Below, in pieces: positions 1 to 8,053 of a stretch of DNA of 27,906 nt. Under the pieces are notes generated by a model that saw only the letters and a program-made list of their open reading frames with translations, was not told the origin of the DNA and ran no database searches. The first letter of the stretch is position 1. The number at the start of each line of letters is the position of its first letter. Both the position numbers and the translations under genes were made by a program. The stretch lies in contig JAJECB010000143.1 of the NCBI GenBank assembly GCA_022822245.1, positions 1-27,906 on the forward strand. Direction: 5' to 3'. The DNA is from Gammaproteobacteria bacterium (GTDB lineage: Bacteria; Pseudomonadota; Gammaproteobacteria; HK1).

Positions 1-381
1 CCGAACGCCTGGTGGACCACGCGCCTCGGTGTCACGCGCCACGTCTATCCCGAATACGTACGGGTCGACTCGGCACCTCCAGGTGACGCCCCACGGGAGG
101 AATGGAAGGAGGCGCTCGCCCTCGTCGCGCCCGAGCTTCGACCGGCAATGGAGCACTGGTCGGGCCTCGACCTGCCGGCGCCCGAGGTCGGATTCGAGCT
201 CACGGGCCCCGAAGGACGCGTGATCGCCGAAGCCGAACTCGCCTGGTCAGATTTGAAGGTTGCCGTGCTGCTCGCCGAGCAGCGGGTCTGGGCAGCGTTA
301 TTCGAGGAAGCGGGATGGACAGTCTTTGACGGCACAGCCGAGAACCTCACCGAATCGGTTGCCGCGATTCTCGTCGCTTGA
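1..381 (+). CDS. C-terminal part of an unknown defence/repair-type protein (5' end outside window)
   Basis: The frame is open from base 1 to the TGA at 379-381, giving about 126 residues of a protein that starts upstream. I do not recognise the family with certainty. The last 65 residues form a compact domain (VGFELTG, AEAELAW, AVLL, EQR, AGW-VFDG) that recurs at the C-terminus of the next gene. The order of conserved pieces, an acidic E-A-E-L-A-W strand followed by a hydrophobic strand and then 'AGW.VFD', resembles the degenerate Vsr/DUF559-like branch of the PD-(D/E)XK nuclease fold. That is inference from pattern only. The nearby UvrD-type helicase remnant suggests a nucleic-acid processing or defence role. 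The missing N-terminus could be a helicase, but nothing in the window shows this. Confidence 0.6.
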   Translation, partial: PNAWWTTRLGVTRHVYPEYVRVDSAPPGDAPREEWKEALALVAPELRPAMEHWSGLDLPAPEVGFELTGPEGRVIAEAELAWSDLKVAVLLAEQRVWAALFEEAGWTVFDGTAENLTESVAAILVA

Positions 382-588
382 GGCACGAGAAAGACCGGAC
401 TGGAATCGGGGTGTCGACAGCGCGGAAACATGTCTCTCTTGACGATTGATTCGTCGTAGCAGGTGTAAGATCTTTCATCGCATGCTGGTCCGAGTGCTCG
501 TCCCAAACATGACGCTGACGGCCAATTTGAAGTTTGACCGACGTTGGCTTCGACGCCAGCGGCGGAGCGGATTGCAGGTCAGCGCGAA

Positions 589-1233
589 ATGAGCAGGAGG
601 CGACCTGAACTGCGGACTCTGGAAATCCGGTCGCTCGTCGGAGAGCGACGCCGTACACGGAGCGGAAACTGGTACCTCCGGTGTGAAACGAACCAGGGAG
701 TAGCCGTGTTCTGGGGCAGTGACGGGAACCTGCACAACATCAGCCACATCGAGGGGACGCGCCCACCGTTCCGGGTGACGTGCGGTTGTCTTGCCTCCAA
801 CTGGTCGGCCGATGAATTGTGGGTCCCGGAGGGATCCGCTCTCGAAATGCATGCATCCGGGGACACCCACCCCCCTGGAGAGGATGTGACCAATGCTCCA
901 CGGCGCGTTTCGCCGGTACGGAGCACGCGGGAGCACGACAAGACCGCAGCGGACTGGATGGACACAATGGAGTTGGTTGCGGCTGACATGCGCCGCTTGG
1001 TGAAGGACTTGTTCAAACGGCAGGCGCCGGTTCCGATGGTCGGATTCGAGCTGACCGGCAACAACGGGGTAGTGCTTGCCGAGGCCGAGCTTGCCTGGCC
1101 GGAGCGAAACATAGCGGTGCTGCTCCCGGAACAGCGGGAATCGAGACCCACCTTTGAGCAAGCGGGATGGCAGGTGTTCGACGGCGAGATGGAGGACGGC
1201 GTCGATGCGTTGGCGGCTTCTCTCATCGACTGA
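589..1233 (+). CDS. Unknown 214-aa protein with Vsr/DUF559-like C-terminal domain
   Basis: I chose the ATG at 589; the frame stays open to a TTG at 544, but the extra residues look non-coding. The N-terminal half (about residues 8-80) is rich in beta-prone segments (NWYLRC, VAVFWGS, FRVTCGCL, LWVPEGSALEM) and could be an OB-like nucleic-acid or protein-binding domain; that is a guess. Residues 85-120 look like a charged linker. From about residue 120 to the end it matches the C-terminus of the preceding gene, with roughly 36 identical positions over the last 66 residues. It lies about 200 bp after that gene and just before the broken RelE-UvrD helicase, all on the + strand, so the three probably formed one cassette. 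No known function can be assigned. Confidence 0.6.
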   Translation: MSRRRPELRTLEIRSLVGERRRTRSGNWYLRCETNQGVAVFWGSDGNLHNISHIEGTRPPFRVTCGCLASNWSADELWVPEGSALEMHASGDTHPPGEDVTNAPRRVSPVRSTREHDKTAADWMDTMELVAADMRRLVKDLFKRQAPVPMVGFELTGNNGVVLAEAELAWPERNIAVLLPEQRESRPTFEQAGWQVFDGEMEDGVDALAASLID

Positions 1234-1311
1234 GACCCGAATCCGACGGCCCAGCCGGCTGGGCCCGAACGAACGGCAACCCCGAGGTTCGTTGCGGTGA
1301 CCAACACGAAG

Positions 1312-2113
1312 ATGGCGATGTCGAGCGACTTCCTCGTCGCCTACGCCAAGCTTCCATCCAGCCAGCAGCGAGGGGTGCGGACGCTCATCAGCCGGTTCAA
1401 CGCCAATCCGTCCTCGAGCGGCCTGAATTACGAACGGATCCAGGGTGCCCGCGACCCCAACATGCGATCACTCCGCATCGACCGGGGATACCGGGCGATC
1501 GTGTCGAAACCGGAGCGTGGCGACCGCCACATGCTCCTGTGGACGGACAAGCACGACGAGGCTTACAGGTGGGCACTTCGCCACCGCTGTGACATCAACC
1601 CGGAGACCGGCGCGCTTCAGATATACGAACCCCTGGTCGTTGACGCGCGGGCCCGACCCGGTCCTCCGACACTTCGGGTCCCAGGAAGAGCAGAACGACT
1701 ACCTGGTCCGTTACCTTCAGGAACTGGAGGGCCAGGGTCAGTCGCTACGCGCCGTTTGCGTCGTCGCTCGAACCAACGAAGAGCGACGAGCGGTGGAGAA
1801 GGCGCTACGCGCAGAGGGTATCGAGACCACCGTCATTGAACGAAACACGATCGACGATGACGCGCGCGGAGGCGTCCGCGTCGCCACCATGCATCGCGTC
1901 AAGGGCCTCGAGTTCGAGCGAGTGGTGATGGCGGGCATCAACCGGGGCCTGGTTCCGCTCACTGCCGCCATCGACGGAAAGAGTGACGCCGCGGCCCGCG
2001 AATCGGCGGAGACGGAGGAGCGGGCGCTGCTGTACGTGGCCGCAACGCGCGCCAAGAAGGAGCTGCACGTGCTGAGCTACGGGGTGCCGAGCCCGCTGCT
2101 GCACCGGGGCTGA
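1312..2113 (+). pseudogene. UvrD-family helicase with RelE-like N-terminus, internally deleted and frameshifted
   Basis: Residues from 1312 to about 1640 read as the RelE/ParE-like N-terminal module seen on some UvrD/Rep helicases: SDFLVAYAKLP, then NYERIQGARDPNMRSLRID, YRAIVSKPE, LLWTDKHDEAYRWA, ending near TGALQIYEP. In the +1 frame relative to this, from about 1640 to the TGA at 2111-2113, the C-terminal helicase half follows. It carries motif V-like VATMHRVKGLEFERVVMAG and motif VI-like LLYVAATRAKKELHV. The Walker A, DExx and middle motifs are absent, so several hundred residues are missing at the junction near 1630-1660 and the two halves lie in different frames. It cannot make a working helicase. 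The N-terminal piece continues out of frame to 1839 before a stop. Confidence 0.8.
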
Positions 2114-2235
2114 TCCGCGGGACGGGATGGGCTGCGCAGCTCGTCTCCTCGCGTCGGCACCGTGAACTCGTCCGTTGCGTGCTCTCGCCGGCTCCTCGTC
2201 GGTTAGGCTTCGCGTTTCGGGCCTTGGAGTAAGCG

Positions 2236-3411
2236 ATGGACGAGCTGGCTTCTCTCGCCGGGAACTGGGGCTACCCCACCTCGATCCGCTTCGGGGCGGG
2301 GCGCATCCGCGAGCTGCCGGAGGCGTGCCGCGAACTCGGCATCGGGCGCCCTCTGCTGGTCACGGACCCGGGGCTCGCCGCCCTGCCGATGGTGGCGAAC
2401 GCGGTCGCCGCCTGCGAGGAGGCGGGGCTCGGGTGTGCGGTCTTCTCGGACGTCCAGGCCAACCCGGTGGAGGCGAACGTCCTGGACGGAGTGGCGGCAC
2501 TCCGGGCCGGAGACCACGACGGGGTCATCGCCTTCGGGGGCGGCAGCGCCCTCGACGCCGGAAAGGCGGTCGCGCTCATGGTGGGGCAGGCCCGCCCCAT
2601 CTGGGACTTCGAGGACCGGGAGGACTGGTGGACCCGGGTCGACGAGGCGGGCTTGGTGCCGGTCGTCGCGGTCCCCACCACCTCCGGCACCGGCTCGGAG
2701 ACCGGACGCGCGTCCGCCATCACGGACACCCGTGGGGAACACGTCAAGCGGATCATCTTCCACCCCGCGATGATGCCGGGGCGCGTGATCCTCGACCCCG
2801 AGCTCACCGTCGGGCTGCCCGCCCCCCTCACCGCGGCGGTCGGGATGGACGCTCTCTCCCACTGCCTCGAAGCGTTTTCGAGCCCCGTGTTCCACCCGCT
2901 CGCGCAGGGGATCGCCCTCGAGGGCATGCGCCTCGTCCGCGAGGCGCTCCCCGACGCGGTCGCGGACGGGGCCGACCTCGCCGCCCGCGCCCGCATGCAG
3001 GTCGCGGCCTCCATGGGCTCGACCGCCTTCCAGAAGGGGCTCGGCGCGATGCACTCCCTGAGCCACCCCTGCGGCGCGGTCCTCGACACCCACCACGGCC
3101 TCACCAACGCGGTGGTGATGCCCTACGTCCTCGACTTCAACCGCCCCGCCATCGAGGACAGGATGGTCGCCGTCGCCCGCTACCTCGATCTGCCGGGTCC
3201 GTCCTTCGCCGCCGTCCTCGACTGGGTCCTCACGCTCCGCGAGCGGATCGGCATTCCCCACACCCTCGAGGACATCGGCGTCGACGAGCCGTACGCCCGC
3301 CGCCTCGCCCCGATGGCGGCGGAGGACCCTTCGTCGCCGACCAACCCGGTCCCCCTCGACGCCGAGAACCTCGAGGCCCTCTACCTTCGCGCCATCAACG
3401 GGGTGCTGTAG
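2236..3411 (+). CDS. Iron-containing alcohol dehydrogenase (group III)
   Basis: This 391-aa protein is the usual length for the Fe-dependent alcohol dehydrogenase family, which interconverts alcohols and aldehydes or ketones with NAD(P). The N-terminal Rossmann-like half holds the nucleotide-binding GGGSALDAGKA (about 101-111) and the PTTSGTGSE loop (about 147-155). The C-terminal half carries likely metal ligands Asp205 and His209 (GMDALSH), His273 (AMHSLSHP) and His287 (THHGLTNA), all four present. GGAG sits 7 nt before the ATG at 2236, which supports this start. It is transcribed alone and converges with iorB. The substrate cannot be read from the sequence; short-chain alcohols, hydroxyacids or glycols are all possible in this family. 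Confidence 0.93.
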   Translation: MDELASLAGNWGYPTSIRFGAGRIRELPEACRELGIGRPLLVTDPGLAALPMVANAVAACEEAGLGCAVFSDVQANPVEANVLDGVAALRAGDHDGVIAFGGGSALDAGKAVALMVGQARPIWDFEDREDWWTRVDEAGLVPVVAVPTTSGTGSETGRASAITDTRGEHVKRIIFHPAMMPGRVILDPELTVGLPAPLTAAVGMDALSHCLEAFSSPVFHPLAQGIALEGMRLVREALPDAVADGADLAARARMQVAASMGSTAFQKGLGAMHSLSHPCGAVLDTHHGLTNAVVMPYVLDFNRPAIEDRMVAVARYLDLPGPSFAAVLDWVLTLRERIGIPHTLEDIGVDEPYARRLAPMAAEDPSSPTNPVPLDAENLEALYLRAINGVL

Positions 3412-3414
3412 GCC

Positions 3415-3435
3415 TTCCGCGCGACGGCCGCGGAA
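3415..3435 (+). terminator. Short hairpin just after the alcohol dehydrogenase stop
   Basis: TTCCGCG and CGCGGAA form a 7-bp stem with a 7-nt loop, starting 3 nt after the stop codon. No T-run follows, so it is at best a weak or factor-dependent terminator between two convergent genes. Confidence 0.3.
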
Positions 3436-3549
3436 CGCGGGCATCGCGCCCGGGGCACCTTGCCCTCGTGGGGGGCAGGTCCGGAAGCGAGATTTTGGAG
3501 GTGAGGGCGGGGCCGGGCGCGGCCGGTCCCGGGCGGCGCGGAGCCGCTC

Positions 3550-5439
3550 TCAGCCGCTCGCGGGGGAGACTCGGCCCTCGAGGGCGGCGATCGCGTCGTC
3601 GAGCCGATCCCCATCGGGATCGGCGAGCGCCGCCTCCCGGAGCGCGCGGAGACTCCCCGCGGGGTCGGAGGCCGCGGTGCAGGTCGCGAGACAGGCCATC
3701 GTGCGCTCGAAGTTCCGGACCCCTCGCTCGTGGGTGTCCCCATAGCCCTTCACGAGGTTCGCGCATTTCGCCACCTCGACGGCAAGGGCGGGGCTCGCCG
3801 CGTACGCTTCGCCGACCCGCCCGAGCCACGTCTCGATCCGCCCCTGCTCCTCCCGGAAGCGGTGCATCCCGCGCCGCAGCCTCTTGAGGCGGGCGAGGGT
3901 CCACATCAGGAGGAAGCCGCTCACCGAGCTCGTGCGCACGTGGAGCCCCACGTTCAGCCGGCGGCGCCATCCGCCCCGGTCGGCGGCGCGGAGGATGGGC
4001 CGGGCGAGCCACCCGGGCAGGACCGAGCACCACTCGTCCACCCCCGGCTTCAGGAACTCGGTAATCGTCACCGGTTGCTCCGGCTTTGCCCGTACCTCGG
4101 CCCGCACCCGTTCGATGCGGGCGCGCCGGGTCTTGAGGTCCGCGACCCGGACGAGGTCCTCGAAGCACATCCAGAGCGCGAGCTGCCGGGCCACCTCGCG
4201 CGCGGCGGCGTGGGGAGCCTCCGGTTCCGGGGCGCTGGCGGCTGGCGGGGCGGCCGTCGCCGGGGAGGCCGCCGTCCGGGCGAGCAGGCCCTCGATGCGA
4301 TCGAGATACAGGGCCGCGTATCGCGCATCCTGGTAGTCGGCCGTTCGCTCCACGCCCATGCGGGCGAACTCGCGGACCGGCTCGGGCAATGCATCGAGGC
4401 GAGCGGCGGCCGACGAAGGCACCGGCGAGGAGGCGGCGTCGGGCGACGCTGCCGCATCGGTCCCTCGATCCGGGGCAACGTCCGAGCCGGTGTCCGGCCC
4501 GATAACCGCCTCGTCGTCGAAGAGCCGGTACCCGGCGTCGAAGCCGCGCTGGTTCGCCTCTACCGCGATCCCCGCCCTCTCGATGGCCCCCCGCAGCCGC
4601 TCGCGCGAGATGGGGAGCGCCCCGCTCCCCGCGATCGCGCCGAGCAGCACCGAGCTCAGCACCGTGCCGGCCCGCTCCGCGACCTTGCCGAGGTCCGTCA
4701 GCACGTGCCGGCGCGAAAGCTCCCGCACCGCGCGCCGCACCCGCTCGTCGTTGAAGCGGCCATCCCCCATCGCGCTCTTCTCCGCGATGGCGAACATCCG
4801 GTGGGTGGAGGCGATGACGGTGGTCCGCTCCGGGGTAATCATCCCGTTCTGGGCGGCCCGCCCCGCTTCGAGGAGCTCGGAGGCGACCAGGAGATCGACG
4901 TTGCCCGGGGTGGGAAGGAGGGCCATGACCCGGCCGCCGGAGCCGCGGACGGATCCCGCGGGCGCGCCCTCCGCGGGCGCATCGCCGCCGGCGGCGCCGT
5001 CCGTTCCGGTCCCGTCGCCGCCGCCCCCGCGCCGCGGACCGATCTCGACGTAGTACGTGGTGGCGCCGGTGCGCTGCGCGACTCCCGGCACCGAGGTCGC
5101 CTGCACGGTCCGCCGGTCCTCCGAGGCCGCGTCCACGAGCCAGTTCGAGAGCACGCCGCCTCCCTCTCCGCCGAGGGCCGCGATGAGGACCGTCCAGGTC
5201 CGGTCGGGCGCCTCGTCCGGCGCCGCCCCGCGGTCGCGGGATTCCGTCAGATCGTCCGGGGAAGGGGCGGGAGCGGGGCCGGGGACGTCCCCGGAGTTCG
5301 CTACGCCCGCCCCGACCGCACTCGGAGATCCGGGCTCCGCTCCGGCGACGGCACGAGCGGAGGAGTCGCCGCCCGGGTTCGAGCCCAGGGCCGCGCTCGC
5401 GCCCGCGTTCGAATCGGAATTCGGGTTCGCACCGGCCAT
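3550..5439 (-). CDS. iorB: Indolepyruvate ferredoxin oxidoreductase beta-type subunit with DUF6537-like tail
   Basis: Together with IorA it would oxidatively decarboxylate aryl 2-oxoacids such as indolepyruvate to acyl-CoA, passing electrons to ferredoxin. The gamma-type pyruvate:ferredoxin oxidoreductase core starts near residue 81 (TWTVLIAALGGEGGG), followed by TSVPGVAQRTGATTYYVE, the conserved GNVDLLVASELLEAGR and VLTDLGKVAERAG. The last 300 residues are a helical extension typical of the long proteobacterial form. I chose the ATG at 5437-5439, 19 nt after the iorA stop and behind a GGAG-rich stretch; a TTG at 5472 is possible and would overlap iorA. Odd points: about 80 residues of Ala/Gly/Ser/Pro-rich sequence precede the core, and two more low-complexity inserts lie near residues 138-167 and 315-350. 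Convergent with the alcohol dehydrogenase. Confidence 0.88.
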   Translation of the reverse strand: MAGANPNSDSNAGASAALGSNPGGDSSARAVAGAEPGSPSAVGAGVANSGDVPGPAPAPSPDDLTESRDRGAAPDEAPDRTWTVLIAALGGEGGGVLSNWLVDAASEDRRTVQATSVPGVAQRTGATTYYVEIGPRRGGGGDGTGTDGAAGGDAPAEGAPAGSVRGSGGRVMALLPTPGNVDLLVASELLEAGRAAQNGMITPERTTVIASTHRMFAIAEKSAMGDGRFNDERVRRAVRELSRRHVLTDLGKVAERAGTVLSSVLLGAIAGSGALPISRERLRGAIERAGIAVEANQRGFDAGYRLFDDEAVIGPDTGSDVAPDRGTDAAASPDAASSPVPSSAAARLDALPEPVREFARMGVERTADYQDARYAALYLDRIEGLLARTAASPATAAPPAASAPEPEAPHAAAREVARQLALWMCFEDLVRVADLKTRRARIERVRAEVRAKPEQPVTITEFLKPGVDEWCSVLPGWLARPILRAADRGGWRRRLNVGLHVRTSSVSGFLLMWTLARLKRLRRGMHRFREEQGRIETWLGRVGEAYAASPALAVEVAKCANLVKGYGDTHERGVRNFERTMACLATCTAASDPAGSLRALREAALADPDGDRLDDAIAALEGRVSPASG

Positions 5440-5458
5440 GACGGCTCCGGCTCCGGAA

Positions 5459-7651
5459 TCAGGCGCGGGCAAGCGCGCCGATCACCGTGGTTCGAACGCC
5501 GTGGAGGAGCCGGTCCCAGGCCGAGGGGTTGTTCACGACCTCGGCCCGGAAGAACGATGGGCAGAGCACCGCGGCGTGCGCGACCTCGCCGCAGAGGCCG
5601 CATCCCACGCAGTCGTTGTTGACGTGGGCAATCGGATCGGTGCGAAGGGGGTCCGGGCTCTCCTTCACGGTGAGGCTCGGGCAGCCGGAGAGACGGATGC
5701 AGGAATGGTCCCCGGTGCACACGTCCTCGTCCACCCCGAAGCGGGTGCGCACCACGCGGCGGCCCGCCTTGAGGCGCCTGGCGAACCAGGGGCGGTACCG
5801 GCGCTGGCGCATGAGCTGGCACTCGCCGTCCGCGACGATGACCTTGAGCCCCTTCGCGTCGCCGGTGAGGGCGGCCCGCAGGGTCTTCACCATCTTCTCG
5901 ACGGAGTAGGTGCGGACCCGCCGGACCCACTTCACCCCGACACCCCGGAGGGCGCTCTCGATGCTCAGGCTCGCGCCCGGGCCGGACTCCTCGAAGCGGA
6001 CGTCCATGCTCGCGTTCCCGTTTGCGCCGGCACGCCCGTTCGCGCCGGAGCCGATCTTCGTCGAGGGGATCGCCTGCCCCCCTGTCGCCGACGTGTACCC
6101 GTTGTTCATGACGATGAGGACGTCGTCCGACTGGTTGAACACCGAGCTTGCGACCCCGGTGGTGAGGCCGTTGTGCCAGAACCCCCCGTCGCCCATGATG
6201 CTGACGGTGCGCTTGCCCATGTGGGGGGTGATCGCGGCCGAGCTCGCGAGGCCGAGCCCGTAGCCGAGCACGGTGTTGCCGACGTGGAACGGCGGCAGGG
6301 TGGCGAAGGTGTGGCAGCCGATGTCGGCGCTCACGTGCATCTCCCCCACCTCGCGCTGCACGATCTTGAGCGCGCTGAACACCGGGCGCTCCGGGCAGCC
6401 GGTGCAGAAGCCGGGCGGACGCCCGGGGACCGGGGCGGCGAGGATCTCCGTCGCGCGCCGCTTGGCCTCGTCGACCGACCCGACGACCCCGGGGTCGGGG
6501 GCCTCGTTGTGCCCGAGCGACTCGCGGAGGAACGCGTCGACGCCGCGGAGCACGACCTCGCCGGTGTACTCGCCGGCCATCGGGAACGGCCCCTTGCCGA
6601 GGAGCGCCGTATTCACGTCGGCCTTGCGAAGGAGGCTCCCGATCGCTTCCTCGAGGTAGTTCGGCTGCCCCTCTTCGACGACCAGAACGGCGCGCTTTCC
6701 CGCGCAGAACCCCGAGATCTCCTCCGGGACGAGCGGGTAGGTCGCATTGAGGACGAAGATCGGGATCCGCGCATTTCCCGCCGAATCCGCGAACCCGAGA
6801 AGGGCGAGGGCGCGGAGCACCGCGTTGTACATCCCGCCCTGGGTGACGATCCCGACGTCGTCGATGGCGTCCGGACCGGAGGCCGGGAAGTGCTCGTTGA
6901 GGCCGCTCTCACGGATGAACTCGATGGCCGCCGGCCACCGCTCCTTCACCTTCTTCTGCTCCTGGAGGTAGGTGGCGGGCGGGAGGCAGATCCGCTCGTG
7001 GTCGAAACGCGGCCCTTCGAGGAACCGCCGGCTGGAGTAGGCGGGCGGGCGGTTGGACTTCGTTGCGAAGCTGCCGTGGACGTGGCAGGCCCGGATGCGG
7101 AGCTCGAGCATCACCGGGGTGCCGCTCGCCTCGGAGAGCTCGAAGCCCTTCTCGACCGCACGCACCATGGCGGGCAGGCTCGGTCGGGGGTCGAGGAGCC
7201 AGACTTGCGACTTCATCGCGAAGGCGTGGCTTCGCTCCTGGATGATGCTCGCCCCGTCGCCGTAGTCCTCGCCCACCACGATGAGCGCGCCGCCGGTGAC
7301 CCCCGCGGACGCGAGGTTCGAGAGCGCGTCGGAGGCGACGTTGGTTCCGACGGTGGACTTCCACACCGCGCATCCGCGCACCGGGTAGTTGATGGAGGCG
7401 GAGAGCATGGCGCAGGCGGCCGCCTCGTTCGCGCAGGTCTCGACGTGGACGCCGAGAGAGTCCAGTATCTCGCGGGCGTCGTTGAAGACGTCCATCATGT
7501 GGGAGACCGGCGCCCCCTGGTAGCCGCCCACGTAGGACACCCCGGACTGGAGCAGGGCCTTCGCGACCGCGAGGATCCCCTCACCGTGGAAGACGTCGCC
7601 GTCGCCGAGGGCGAGGGTCCGGACCTCCTTCGCAAAGCTTCGTTCCGCCAT
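5459..7651 (-). CDS. iorA: Indolepyruvate ferredoxin oxidoreductase, alpha subunit (thiamine diphosphate, Fe-S)
   Basis: This is the 730-aa catalytic subunit of the 2-oxoacid:ferredoxin oxidoreductase completed by IorB downstream. The pyrimidine-binding half begins with LALGDGDVFHGEGILAVAKA. The thiamine diphosphate motif GDGGFWHNG...NQSDDVLIVMNN starts near residue 487. A C-terminal ferredoxin-like domain has Cys residues spread over about 645-697, including CVGCGLCG. I chose the ATG at 7649-7651 because GAGG lies about 10 nt upstream and family similarity begins there; a longer frame to 7759 crosses the predicted promoter and is basic and unconserved. It is the first gene of a two-gene iorA-iorB operon, divergent from cas4-cas1. 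Confidence 0.93.
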   Translation of the reverse strand: MAERSFAKEVRTLALGDGDVFHGEGILAVAKALLQSGVSYVGGYQGAPVSHMMDVFNDAREILDSLGVHVETCANEAAACAMLSASINYPVRGCAVWKSTVGTNVASDALSNLASAGVTGGALIVVGEDYGDGASIIQERSHAFAMKSQVWLLDPRPSLPAMVRAVEKGFELSEASGTPVMLELRIRACHVHGSFATKSNRPPAYSSRRFLEGPRFDHERICLPPATYLQEQKKVKERWPAAIEFIRESGLNEHFPASGPDAIDDVGIVTQGGMYNAVLRALALLGFADSAGNARIPIFVLNATYPLVPEEISGFCAGKRAVLVVEEGQPNYLEEAIGSLLRKADVNTALLGKGPFPMAGEYTGEVVLRGVDAFLRESLGHNEAPDPGVVGSVDEAKRRATEILAAPVPGRPPGFCTGCPERPVFSALKIVQREVGEMHVSADIGCHTFATLPPFHVGNTVLGYGLGLASSAAITPHMGKRTVSIMGDGGFWHNGLTTGVASSVFNQSDDVLIVMNNGYTSATGGQAIPSTKIGSGANGRAGANGNASMDVRFEESGPGASLSIESALRGVGVKWVRRVRTYSVEKMVKTLRAALTGDAKGLKVIVADGECQLMRQRRYRPWFARRLKAGRRVVRTRFGVDEDVCTGDHSCIRLSGCPSLTVKESPDPLRTDPIAHVNNDCVGCGLCGEVAHAAVLCPSFFRAEVVNNPSAWDRLLHGVRTTVIGALARA

Positions 7652-7696
7652 GTGGTGCCGCCTCGCGATGCACGCCCGCCGGGAGCGCTTTCCCGC

Positions 7697-7731
7697 ATTA
7701 TAGGTACTTGTGGAATCCCGCGGCACGTGCC
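7697..7731 (-). promoter_or_regulatory. Predicted iorAB promoter with a palindrome at -35
   Basis: On the minus strand a perfect TATAAT lies at 7702-7697. The -35 position (7725-7720, TGCCGC) is poor but overlaps the 10-bp perfect palindrome GGCACGTGCC at 7722-7731, which could be an activator or repressor site. A start near 7690 would leave a leader of about 40 nt before iorA. Basis: motif reading only. Confidence 0.4.
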
Positions 7732-8053
7732 TGTGAATTCCGGCGGTGCCCGCGGTCACGGCGCCTCAAGGTTGCGTTGACATCCGATTTCTTCAATATT
7801 GGTTCCGAACAGCCGGAACCTTCGATATTCGGAAAGACCAACAGGGCCGGAACGCCGCCGAGGGCGGCTCCCGAAACCGGTCGGAATTGCCGGGCAAGGA
7901 CACCATTCGGAAGCGAGGCCGCTATCGGTCCGATTATGGGTCCAGCCAGGCTCCCTGGAGCCGGGTGGGCAGGATGGACCCGATGGGCCGGACGACGGCC
8001 GATCCATCCGGGACCAGGCGACCCTCGACCGCGCGACGCGTGATTTCCGTGAC
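7732..8053. other. Divergent intergenic region between iorA and cas4-cas1
   Basis: I see no convincing gene here; the open frames on both strands have basic, Gly/Pro/Arg-rich products typical of GC-rich shadows. The left end is locally AT-richer: a TTGACA at 7777-7782, an AATATTGG patch at 7795-7802, and an inverted repeat GGTTCC/GGAACC (7801-7806 and 7815-7820) followed by TTCGATATTC. This is the likeliest place for the cas4-cas1-cas2 promoter, but no -10 box sits at good spacing from the TTGACA, and a start here would leave a leader of more than 200 nt. Confidence 0.35.

Noticed and set aside
1312..1640. A standalone RelE-type toxin gene
   Set aside because: The module ends without its own stop, there is no antitoxin partner, and the helicase C-terminus follows in another frame, so it is a broken RelE-UvrD fusion.
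2203..3444. A 413-codon minus-strand frame opposite the alcohol dehydrogenase
   Set aside because: The + strand gene has all family motifs, a ribosome site and normal length; the antisense product is Gly/Arg/Val-rich and unrecognisable.
5057..7780. A 907-codon open frame on the + strand opposite iorA and iorB
   Set aside because: Its product is an Arg/Gly/Ala/His/Val/Glu-rich string without domains; it mirrors the codon bias of the real minus-strand genes, which have full conserved motifs.
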